Source: Pisaster brevispinus
Lineage: Eukaryota; Echinodermata; Asteroidea; Forcipulatida; Asteriidae
Direction of reading: 5' to 3'
Length of the DNA stretch: 64,000 nt
NCBI GenBank assembly: GCA_023634235.1
Contig: JAMKCF010000003.1
Span: 4,616,958-4,680,957 of the forward strand
Made by a program: the position numbers and the translations under genes. Numbering within the stretch: the stretch's first letter is position 1; every line of letters begins with the position of its first letter. The notes under the pieces were generated by a model that worked only from the letters and a program-made list of their open reading frames with translations, did no database searches and was not told the origin of the DNA. Of this stretch, positions 38,501 through 49,800 are shown piece after piece.

Positions 38501-40862
38501 GAAGGGCTGTCCCATGAAGGGCTGTCCCATGAAGGGCTGTCCCATGAAGGGCTGTCCCATGAAGGGATGTCCCATGAAGGGCTGTCTCATGAAGGGCTGT
38601 CCTATGTCGGGCTGTCCCATGAAGGGCTGTCCCATGAACGGTTGTCCTATAAAGGGCTGTCCTATGAAGGGCTGTCCCATGAAGGGCTGTCCCGAAGGGC
38701 TGTCCTATAAATGGACTGTCCCATAAAGAGCTGTCCCATAAAGGGCTGTCCTACGAAGGGCTGTCCTACGACGGGCAGTCCCATGGAGGGTTGTCCTATG
38801 AAGGGTTGTCCTATGAAGGGCTGTCCTATGAAGGGCTTTCCCATGAAGGGCTGTCCCATGAAGGGCTGTCCCATGAAGGGCTGTCCTATGAAGTGCTGTC
38901 CCATGAAGGGCTGTCCCATGAAGGGCAGCTCATGAAGGGCTGTCCTATGAAGGGCTGTCCTATGAAGGGCTGTCCTATGAAGGGCTGTCCTATGAAGGGC
39001 TGTCCCATGAAGGGAAGTCCCATGAAGGGCTGTCCCATGAAGGGCTGTCCTATGAAGGGCTGTCCTATGAAGGGCTGTCCTCTGAAGGGCTGTCCCATGA
39101 AGGGCTATCCTACGAAGGGCTGTCCTATGAAGGGCTGTCCTATGAAGGGCTGTCCTATTATGAAGGGCTGTCCCATGACAAACTTTCCTATGAAGGGCTG
39201 TCCTATGAAGGGCTGTCCTCTGAAGGGCTGTCCCATGAAGGGCTGTCCTCTGAAGGGCTGTCCCATGAAGGGCTATCCTACGAAGGGCTGTCATAAGAAG
39301 GAATGGCCCATGAAGGTCTGTCCTATGTCGGGCTGTCCGATTAGGGGCTGTCTCATGAATGGTTGTCCTTCGAAGGGCTTTCCCATAAAGGGCTGTCCCA
39401 TGAAGGGCTGTCGCATGAAGGGCTGTCCCATGAAGGGATTTTCCATGAAGGGCTATCCTATGAAGGGCTGTCCTATGAAGGGCTGTCCCATGAAGGGCTG
39501 TCCCATGAAGGCCTGTCCTATAAATGGGCTGTCCCATGAAGGGCTGTCCCATAAAGGGCTGTCCTACGAAGGGCTGTCCTATGACGGGCTTTCCCATGAA
39601 GGGCTGTCCCATGAAGGGCTGTGCTATGAAGGGCTGTCCCATGAAGAACTGTCCTATGAAGGGCTGTCCTATGAAGTGCTGTCCCATGAAGGGCTGTCCC
39701 ATGAAGGGCTGTCCCATGAAGGGCAGCTCATGAAGGGCTGTCCTATGAAGGGCTGTCCTATGAAGGGCTGTCCTATGAAGGGCTGTCCCATGAAGGGAAG
39801 TCCCATGAAGGGCTGTCCCATGAAGGGCTGTCCCATAAAGGGCTGTCCTACGAAGGGCTGTCCTATGACGGGCTTTCCCATGAAGGGCTGTCCCATGAAG
39901 GGCTGTGCTATGAAGGGCTGTCCCATGAAGGGCTGTCCCATGAAGAACTGTCCTATGAAGGGCTGTCCTATGAAGTGCTGTCCCATGAAGGGCTGTCCCA
40001 TGAAGGGCAGCTCATGAAGGGCTGTCCTATGAAGAACTGTCCTATGAAGGGCTGTCCCATGAAGGGCTGTCCCATGAAGGGCAGCTCATGAAGGGCTGTC
40101 CTATGAAGAACTGTCCTATGAAGGGCTGTCCCATGAAGGGCTGTCCTATGAAGGGCTGTCCTATGAAGTGCTGTCCCATGAAGGGCTGTCCCATGAAGGG
40201 CTGCTCATGAAGGGCTGTCCTATGAAGGGCTGTCCTATGAAGGGCTGTCCTATGAAGGGCTGTCCCATGAAGGGAAGTCCCATGAAGGGCTGTCCTATGA
40301 AGGGCTGTCCCATGAAGGGAAGTCCCATGAAGGGCTGTCCTATGAAGGGCTGTCCCATGAAGGGAAGTCCCATGAAGGGCTGTCCCATGAAGGGAAGTCC
40401 CATGAAGGGCTGTCCCATGAAGGGCTGTCCTATGAAGGGCTGTCCTATGAAGGGCTGTCCCATAAAGGGAAGTCCCATGAAGGGCTGTCCTATGAAGGGC
40501 TGTCCCATGAAGGGCTGCTCATGAAGGGCTGTCCCATGAAGGGCTGTCCCATGAAGGGCTGCTCATGAAGGGCTGTCCTATGAAGGGCTGTCCTATGAAG
40601 GGCTGTCCTATGAAGGGCTGTCCCATGAAGGGAAGTCCCATGAAGGGCTGTCCTATGAAGGGCTGTCCTATGAAGGGCTGTCCCATGAAGGGAAGTCCCA
40701 TGAAGGGCTGTCCCATGAAGGGCTGTCCCATGAAGGGCTGTCCCATGAAGGGCTGTCCTATGAAGGGCTGTCCTATTATGAAGGGCTGTCCCATGACAAA
40801 CTTTCCTATGAAGGGCTGTCCTATGAAGAGCTGTCCCATGAAGGGCTGTCCTATGAAGGGCT
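35524..40862. repeat. 15-bp satellite array, block C (type B with a type A patch)
   Basis: The satellite continues after the second transposon. The segment starting near 35,537 recurs at 36,904 (1,367 bp). A patch at about 38,040-38,345 has type A variants (GGTGTCCAATGAAGG, CTATGGAGGGCTGTC, GGTTGAGCTATGAAG), so the two families are interleaved here. From about 38,700 to 40,860 the order resembles 18,660-22,750, including the TCCTATTATGAAGGG unit near 39,150 and 40,770. Regular units stop at about 40,862. Confidence 0.95.
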
Positions 40863-41470
40863 ACCCCACAACAGGCTACCACTGAAGGATACTCCATTGA
40901 AGATTTAACAAACGATGTACGGTTGAGGGCTGCTCTTGAAGAGAAGGGTTGATTTCATTGTGGGTTCTTCTATGACAGGTGTATTGTTTGGTCTACCTCA
41001 ACATAGGGCTGTCTCACAAAGGCTGGTATTTCCCTGTTTTTCCTGAACATGTAAACAACATATTATGGGTGGAATGTTTAGGCAAAAGATACTCTGATGA
41101 GGGCTTGTCTGTTGAAAATTGTTCCATCACACCAAATGAGGATACTCTTCATATAATTATGAAAACTCTCAGGTATACTTGTACATGTACACACAAAATT
41201 AAGGGTGACTCAACCTTGGAAGGTAAGTGGCAGTCTTTAGCACATAACTATCTACAAAAATGTGTAGGACAGCTACAAAGAGCGCGTTTCTGAAGGTTCT
41301 TTTCTACGGGAGGTTATTTTTTCCAGGAACTCATGATTATGTCATGTTGCTGGGTTTTCTACCATGAGTTCGGCCAAAAAGACTGGTCTGTAAAATGATA
41401 CCTTGCAAAAGGCTGTTCTAGAAAGGGCTCGGTTTCCAAATGGTTTTAAGCCATGGAAAGAGTGGCTCTT
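40863..41470. repeat. Decayed right edge of the satellite
   Basis: Beyond 40,862 the unit is still recognisable but increasingly mutated and spaced out: CACTGAAGGATACTCCATTG near 40,880, TTGAGGGCTGCTCTTGAAG near 40,922, CATAGGGCTGTCTCACAAAG near 41,002, GATGAGGGCTTGTCTG near 41,096, and AAAAGGCTGTTCTAG near 41,407. This gradient is what is expected where a satellite meets unique DNA and homogenisation fails at the array edge. No convincing gene is present. Confidence 0.6.
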
Positions 41471-43303
41471 TGAGAGCTCTTCAAAAGTGACGTCATCTGT
41501 CTCAGATGGGTCTGCTGAGATTAGACTCTAAGAGCTGTTCAACTTAGGTCTGATGCACAGGTTGATTGATCTGCTTCTCAAGTATCTCTCTACAGTAACT
41601 GTAATATCGGAATGTTAGCTTTGCATGTAAGTGTGGATCAACACCCCTAATTCGTTCCTAGAATTGTGGTTTATTACTCAATGTAAACTTAACAACAATT
41701 AATCACTTGCCTATAGTACAGGTCATGGTTATATGACCGTCACATGGTTTATACACTGTAAGCCTCGTTGGATGTCTTTCATTCAGACAGTAAAGATATG
41801 TTTGCGTCTTCTGTGCATCAAAACATGGCTCAACTTGTTTGTTCCTCTTTGTTAACTGCAAAAGACAAAAGTCACAATTAGTGTGAAGAATGTTACAATA
41901 TTAAATGAAATAGAAACTCTATGTGATATTGTTTTTTTTAAGTGAGCAAGTTTTACACTTCCTGATGGTGCTTAAAATAAGCAACTGTTCAGAACACAAA
42001 AACTTTCCCCCCTTATCACTGTGTAAACAAGTTTCTTGCAATGACAAAATGTTAAATAAAATGTTCATATCATTTAGCAACATGTCAGCACAAATACAAA
42101 TCAAGAGAGTTTGTAATAACTAAGACCTTGTACATGTTCAGGCCCCACCCCGTCTTACATGTAACTTCACATAATACAATTAACAGATTTGTTCAGTAAC
42201 AAGCTATGGGAATCACCTAACCTTGTAATGTGAAATTGCCCAGAATGTTTTATTTATGAACAAAAATTGTTTATTCTATTATTTATCATTCAGAAACTCT
42301 CAAAATCTACAAGTTCCCTATCAAACTGAGGTCACACAACACTGGCAGGTCCCTTTAATTTGGGGCAAACTATTGACCCAGAAAATGCCAGCCAAAAAGC
42401 CCTCACACACAGTACAGCTTCCATGGGCTAATGCATATCTCCTACAAAATTAGTAGTATGGCGTAACAGTGCATGCATATTATCCCAAAGTCAGAAGGAT
42501 AAAATGTTGGTGTTATCCCATCCAGTGGCACTGTATCTGTTGACTTGTTGAAAATTGAAAATTGTATTTGTGATAATAATACAAATCAAAATTTGGTAAC
42601 TGTGCTGGACTGTTTCCACTTGTGTTATTTTAACTTGAAAGTGGTAGGGAAATAGTTCAACCGAAGTGAAATTACCTTTTTTGACTTTGTGGGTCGGTAG
42701 TGAATGAGGGTTTGGAGATAGTGGGTATTTTGTTCTGATACTTTGGTTAGTAATGGCTAGGTTTCGGAAGTCATGTTTGCTTGCCTCATCAGTTGCATGT
42801 GGATCAATTCGGAGAATCAGGACAGGTAAATCTCTTTGTACATCTCAAAAAGATGAGAGGTCGTAACAAGTGAATGGGAAATAAAATACATTTAAACCAT
42901 TGGTATGTCTGTGTTTATGAGTAACAGGCGTAAATCCGTTGTTGGATCATTGAAAGTGAGACAATCTGGTCCCTCAAGTGTTTCGTGTAACTCATAATAA
43001 TAGTACCAATTGTGGTATTGTGCTAACCAAAGGATCCGAAAAAATCCTTTGTCTTGAAACCCACACGTTACCAACCCACACGGTAAAAAGGGTTATTTAA
43101 TTGCGGTTGAAGTATTTCCCCACCACTTCTTAAAAAAAACCCCCAAAACACACACAAGCATGACATGTGGAAATAGTCCGGCAGAGTATTATTTGGATTT
43201 GTAGGCCTACTTTTATCACATACACATACAATTTTCAAATTACAAAAACAGACAGATTCTGCGTCCCTGGATTTGATTTTTTACCAACATTTATTCCTAA
43301 TCC
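41471..43303. other. Unique spacer, no gene seen
   Basis: AT-rich sequence with only short unrelated open frames (66 codons or fewer), no conserved domain and no believable exon chain. Nothing here is called. Confidence 0.6.
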
Positions 43304-43307
43304 ATAC

Positions 43308-44100
43308 TGTGGCGAATCCCGTCCGGGTCAATTCTGACTCGGTACTGCACAGGCGAGCGGCAGCCCTACAGTACTGTGGGGGAGGTCGTTTGGCAACCAT
43401 ATATCGCCGCGCGCAACACTTTCTCCCGGGGACCCTATGGAAAGGAGATGAACACCAGGCAGAGCAGCACAGGAACCCAAATAAACGGACAAGGAGAAAT
43501 AGCTCAAGAGCCGCGGGTTTTACCCTTTATTAAACTCAGGCACCTTCTTTACTAAGGTTAAGTTGCAGGTTCCTTAAGGGGGCTGCTTGTTCCTTAAGGT
43601 AAAGCCTTGAGGTTCCTTAAGGGTTTCCGGTATCCTTAAGGGTATAAGTAAGTTACTACTGGGTCTAAGAATTACGGAATGTGATTGATTTATTACTGAT
43701 TAATGTGGTAACTTTCGGGAGGCTTAACAATGCTGGTCCTGATCAGTGCTTCTCAAAATCTCTATGAAATAACTCAGCTTGACATACCCAGCGCCACGAG
43801 TTGCTGCCGCTAGATTCACACTCTCTCCCGCACGCTGTTCTGGGATCCGGCGGTCGGTCGCTTTACCGCTCCGCCTCGCTGCTACCAGCTCCCACGCACT
43901 CCAACAGCTATACTCTGTGACGCACACAATTCTAGCGCTCTCCACCGTCTGCTAGCTCAGCAACAGCTCGACTGCCGCTACGCACGATGCGCAAGCAGCT
44001 ATGTATAGCTCAAGCACCAACTGCGCATGCCCAGCAAGTATTGCACGCCTTAGCGCTATGACGCGCGAAAGCTGCAAGCACTCAGGCCAATTTCGTTACA
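43308..44100 (-). mobile_element. Probable solo LTR of a retrotransposon
   Basis: A GC-richer 793-bp segment that begins TGTGGCGAA and ends TTCGTTACA. The ends form an imperfect inverted repeat (TGTGGCGAA and TGTAACGAA) with the TG...CA termini typical of LTRs, and ATAC flanks both sides (43304-43307 and 44101-44104), a plausible 4-bp target duplication. On the minus strand it has a TATA-like GCTATACATAGC near 44,000 and further on TTTAATAAAGGG near 43,530, the usual promoter then polyadenylation order of an LTR. No gag or pol is next to it, so it is read as a solo LTR, Gypsy-like by duplication length. A cluster of CCTTAAGG palindromes lies at about 43,570-43,650. Confidence 0.6.
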
Positions 44101-44104
44101 ATAC

Positions 44105-45041
44105 CCTAAACAGTTTTAAATTTCAAAGGTCTTTTAGACGCAGACTAACAGGCCGTGCACTGCAGGCCGTTGCCCTGGTAAAACTATCACAAAGGTTCAG
44201 AGGTCAGTACGATGTCGATTGCAAACCATAATGACTACAAGTACAAGACGAGTGAGAAAAAGTATAACTACGAACAATTTGTGCAACGACCATAACTTTT
44301 AAGTCACCCCATTTTCCAGATTTCTTGGCCTTTTGACAAGTATATAACATTAAATTTAATCATCGCACCAAAGTTGTCCTTTGAAACAGTTGCTATGACA
44401 TTCTGCTGTCTAAATAATACAGAAAAGTTTGTATAATTACCGTGAAAGGTTGTCCACCTCCTCCATTCCGAAAATAACGGGACCAAATTGAATAATGCAG
44501 AGTGCGTCGCACCAGCGCGCCCTCTTCTGGTACCTGGAGGGGCCGCTTTCTGTTTCGGCTTTGGAACCAGAGGCGAACGCAAGCCTTTTTCGCTAAATCC
44601 TCCCTTCCCCATAAAAAAGAAAGTAAAAGAAGAAGAAAACATTTGCCTTTCGTCGACGTCCAACTGAACAGTTACGCAACAGTACAAATTCTTTGATCTC
44701 TCCCAAAGTTAAATAAGGAAGAGGGAAACGAAGGACAAAGAGAACACATTTTTATGAATTTTTATCACTACGTTTTCCTTCCTATTCCATTTGGAAACGC
44801 GGTGACCTTTTTGTACTAAAGACTCACTAGTCCCCCCCCCCCACTAATTTATTAATTTTACGAGCAAGCTGAAAACTAATCAGCGTCTCGGTTCAATGAA
44901 TTACCAATTAATTTGATTAATTCCACCTGTAGAATGAGCTTTGTTTATTTTTATTTTTTGATATTGTTCAGACTCTGAAACCATTATTTCAGGGCTCATT
45001 TACTTTTTGTGCAGTGGTCGTTGTGACAGCAGCAGAACAGG
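44105..45041. other. Spacer and likely 5' region of the first gene
   Basis: No conserved coding potential. A minus-strand open frame of 127 codons (44,304-44,687) has low-complexity, arginine- and serine-rich content and no recognised domain, so it is not called. A pyrimidine-rich stretch ending in TTATTTCAG at about 44,983-44,991 could be a splice acceptor for an upstream untranslated exon. No strong TATA box was found just before the ATG at 45,042. Confidence 0.4.
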
Positions 45042-45093
45042 ATGCGTAATTTTCACTGTACAGTAGCACTGGCACTTGTTGCAATACTTGCGG
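45042..45093 (+). CDS. Paralogue 1 exon 1: signal peptide
   Basis: Starts with ATG and encodes MRNFHCTVALALVAILA plus the first base of the next codon (phase 1), then the donor GTAAGT. A short polar start followed by a hydrophobic alanine/leucine/valine core is typical of a secretory signal. The ATG is the only in-frame start before the hydrophobic core. The counterpart in paralogue 2 also ends in phase 1. Confidence 0.8.
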
Positions 45094-46807
45094 GTAAGTA
45101 GCATTTACCTCTGAACTTGATTTCAATTAACCCCCTTTTCCGGCCGTGTTGTCAACATTGTTTCATCTTTCTAGAATAATGCTTCTACCTATGTTAAACT
45201 TCACTAGAGATACACAAGACCTTGACCTATGCCCCCTACTTATAATTCATTTTTATCAAGTCGGAATAAATGTGCATTTAATTATACAATATCACTCAAA
45301 CAACCGACAAGATTTCCCCTTTGGAAATTCTTGGAGCCAAAACAATGAAATCAAATCGTACATAGTTAGATTTATTATTACTCGATTTCTGTGGGGGAAA
45401 ATAACTAATTAATACTTCTGTTTTAATATTAATGTGTTGTGGCACTATTGTGGTCTCTGTCGAGCGTTAACTTTAGTGACGACTGCCCTACAGAATTCAT
45501 CAAACCCCGGCAATGGATTAAATCACAAGTGATGTCAGAAAACGGCCCTTGCTCAACCTCCATTCCACCCAAAACTCCACAAACAACACAGTCTGGATTC
45601 CTATACATTGTTTAGTTTGCGATTCAATTCACGCATTTCCCTCGAAATTGATCAAACTATAGGGTTTTTGTTTAGCTATTATTAAACTAAATTTCATTGT
45701 CGTTCAAACTCGATTTTGTTCTTCTCTTTCAGGCTCCTTTCAGTCAATCTATTTCATTTTATAGACAATTAGGACTACATTATTTTTCACTATTCTTCAG
45801 TTGAACTTCTATAGATGAAATGGAATAGTGTATGACTAGGCCTAGCCTCTTCAATGGTAGGCCTACTCAAGAAACAATTACTTTGAATGATCTTATTTCA
45901 CCAGTGAATGCTAAACTATTGAAATTGACTTACTCCTTCTGACCCCTGAATGCATTGCGACAAAGGAACGTTAATTTTCAACCGCAAATGAATGAGCCAG
46001 ATATTGAACGAGTTTTTGTTGAAAGTGGCTGGAAAAACATTTGTATCAGTGTCATTTGTTTTGATACATAAAATAAAACTATACACATTTCGAGAACTGT
46101 GCGGCGAGAACTTTCTTCTGGATTTACTCCACGTGATTTATAAAAACAGGAATTGTTAAAAATTATTTTTGTACACTGTTTTCGAACGATTTTTTTAGTT
46201 GTCAATGGAGACGCTGCAGCAAAGACGTGTTATTTTGAGCAAGAGCCGAACCATGAAGGCAAACTCCACTGGGTGATGCCGGGTAGTCATAGAGAACGCT
46301 GCTCGTGTGCCGTTTTATTACCAGGGGGAGTAAATAAAATGGCACCCAAGAGACCGTTCAAACCGTACTACACCGACCACCCGCTGTTTACTGATGACGC
46401 TGAGGTGATTCACGACTATTTTAATTGCCATTGTGAGTATCAAATGGGCCATTAAGGTTAAATTGATTTCTATGACTATTAAATTTAACAAGCCGATTAA
46501 TGAACTAAGTAAACATCTGTGAAAGTGCATTCAACCTATTTTTTCAGGTAAAAATATTTCGTTCCCTTGAAAATTGTTTCGCTTCCCCAAAATATTATTT
46601 CGTTGACTCGTAATACTAGTAGGTTTCAAAGGAACGAAATTATACTTTGAGGGGGACGAAATTAAACTTGTCCGATTAATGTTTTTATGGAACAAGATTA
46701 ATTCATTTTATTCCATTGCCATTATGTTTTGTCACCTCTAAAATAGCACTCTTATTAACGATTTTTTTTTAGGAAGACAACGAGGGAAGGAAATATTTAA
46801 AAAAAAA

Positions 46808-46894
<87 letters not shown>

Positions 46895-49800
46895 ACAAAA
46901 AAAATCAATAAATCAATAACTCACCCACCCACCCACCCACCCACCCACTCACCCAACAAACCAACCAACCAACCAACCTAACTAACCTAACTAACTTTCT
47001 TGGGAACGTAACAATCTGTGATATTGAAATATTAAGTTAGCTAGAATGGGGCCCCTATTATGCCGTATACCAGCAAATGAAAAGAAGTGTTTTTAAAATA
47101 GTGTTATTTTAATATTTATTATTATATCTCGAAATAATATTTTGAGGTAAATTCACTTAAAACTGCAACACATACATTACAGATTATTGCTTACAATAAT
47201 GTGTAATGTAAGCAATAATGTGAAGTGTATGTATTATTGCTTACAAATGTTGTGTCGTTGCCGAGCGGCCTATAATAATACAGTGCGTTATAAAACTTAA
47301 GTTTTGGCAGCTAAGTCATCGGCGACACTTAACTTTAATTTCTCCCCATCACCCAGGAGTAAATGGGTACCTTTCAGCGTATGTGCCCGATAAACAATGG
47401 TAATTATGAAAGGCGCTTTTAGGTGTCTATGAACAATGAACATTTTAATTGTTAACCGGATATTTTTTTAATAATTAAAAATAATAAAAAAGGCGCTTCA
47501 CAATTAGATGAGCTGAAATAATTAGGAATAATACATACAAATGGCAAATGAGCGTAGACAAAAGGTTCAACCACATTATAAAATTGCACCATCAGGACTA
47601 CAATAATCGGTAACACTGGAAAAAAAATTGGTACATCGTTGTACTGTACATGTGCTTAATACTATGACATACGCTCTGAAATAATACCAATTAATCTTTG
47701 AACACAAAGACACGGGCAAAATATCATGTCTGGCTTGAACAAAACGAGAAAAATACACGTTGTTGTTGTTGTTGTTGTGTTGTTGTTGTTGGTGTTGGTT
47801 TTGTTGTTGTTGGTATTGTTGTTGTTTTTATTAGTAAGTAGAAGTTGATTTTAGAGTGTATATAACCCATGTTTCATACCTTTTGAAATTCTTTTTAGAT
47901 GACAAACATGCGGACTGCCAGGCCTTGCTGGATGCCGGTAATACTGAGAGTGGTGTCTACACTATTTTGCTCCCAAACCACCACCAGTCGTTGGACGTCT
48001 ACTGTGAAATGATTGGTATAACTGGCTGGCTGGTATGTGATTAAAACAAAATGAAAAGGAGATTTTCTAACTTACAACTTTTAGTTTCTTTATCAGACAT
48101 TGATTTAATTTAATACCAACTCTTCATCGAACTGGTTATCTTTTGCTACATCTCAAAGATTACTGCTGTGTCCCTCGAAAAATGCATGATACTACCACGG
48201 ACTTCTAATCCAAAGTCAAACTTATTTGTGCCAAAGGTATTTCAGAGGCGTCTGGATGGATCTGTGAATTTCACTCGGAACTGGAACGAGTACAAGGAAG
48301 GCTTTGGGGATCTTCAAGGGGAGTTCTGGCTCGGTAATGAAGCAGTCCGTCTGCTGACTGGTCTCGATGCCGAGTCTAACTGGACTATCCGTGTGGATCT
48401 CACAGATGAAAGCAACATGAAAGGGTCTTTGACGAAATGGCCATTCCGCATAATAACTAACGAGTACTTATTGCAAGTGGGAAGCTCAGAGTTTGGTCCA
48501 ATTGGTGAGTACAGAAACAGCCAGTGTTTTAAAGGAAATTACTCCTACTGTTAGAGGTCATGCGCGGGCAGCATGCTTCCGAGCAACAGTAATCGAGATT
48601 TAATACTTTTGTTGTCCCTGACCCGCTTGACTTGTTGTTTTTACCACGTTTGGTATTAATAATAGTACAAATGATAAATTCAGAGATTCGGGTATTATAT
48701 CCCGGACACGGGATCACGCTCTGGGATTCTATTTAGTAAACCTAGCTACCCGTTGAGATTGTGGTTATATGACAAAATATTCAACAGTTGTACAGGAGCG
48801 TTTAGTCTAGCTTCACGATCGTTTTAAACAAACGAAGGCCTGTGCTCGATTTCACAAAGCACTAAAAATCATCTTGAATATAAGTTGTTAGTATTACCAT
48901 TGTAAATTGTATTGTGATATTACACTTCACTTAGCAACTACGTTTGATTTACACTTCAGATCAGTTCTTTGTAAAAATTGGCCCCTGGGTTGGAACTTAA
49001 TTGTTAAGATGCTATATACGGAAAACTTATACCCGCCGTAGCCAGGTTCAAACCTCGGTGTGCAGCTAGCACTAAACTATCGTTCGTCTACATACATTTT
49101 ATGATGGAATAAAAAGTGAGCGTAGCCATTTTGTTTCAATTGTCCCCATTAATTATTATTATTGTTTTATGACGAAATTGGATGGGCAAATGGTGCCCGA
49201 GGTGAAGCCGAGGGTTTACAAAATCCACTGGACCCATCACGTACAAGCAAGTGCAGTGATTGTTTTGTCAAATTATGATATATTATACAGGCATAGGTAA
49301 AAACAAACATTATAAAGTGAAATAGCTATAATTCTTTAACAATTTATTGATGAACATTGCAATTTGTTGCAATTTAAACATTTTACCTGGTACCAGCATT
49401 ATAGTACACAACCTCAGACCCGGGGCTATGATGGTAATACTTGTATACAAGGCGGCGGAACGACCAAACATGGGCACGAGCAAGGTAATGTACCCATGGG
49501 ATACATTCTTTATGTTCCCCTGAGCCACATGTACATGTGTCTTTGTAGCACGAAAACGTGATTGGTTCTCGACCAATAAAAACCAACATTTATTACCGTG
49601 GTACAAGAAACAAAAATGACTCGCAAGTATTCACGTAAGTAAGTAGTTTATAATCTGTGTGCTTTTTAGGTCAGGGAACTTGCGGTCATCGCCTTGGAAT
49701 GGAAGACGGTAGCATCTCTGACTCTAGTATTACAGCGTCGACTTTTTATAGTCATCCAGAACGGCCAATTGAGAATTGCATGCCGAGTAATGGACGACTC

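Noticed and set aside
1..40862. CRISPR array
   Set aside because: The repeats are contiguous 15-bp monomers with no unique spacers, in clearly eukaryotic DNA.
1..40862. Telomeric or G-quadruplex repeat
   Set aside because: The unit is not a telomere motif, and its GGG runs are 12 bases apart, too far for a canonical quadruplex.
41919..44696. Small open frames in the spacer (61-127 codons)
   Set aside because: They overlap on both strands, have no recognised domain and no exon-like borders; several lie within the putative LTR.
48505..48554. Exon 4 continuing to the stop at 48,554 as the true gene end
   Set aside because: It would leave half a FReD without the calcium loop and second disulfide, while the GTGAGT donor and matching downstream exons complete the domain.
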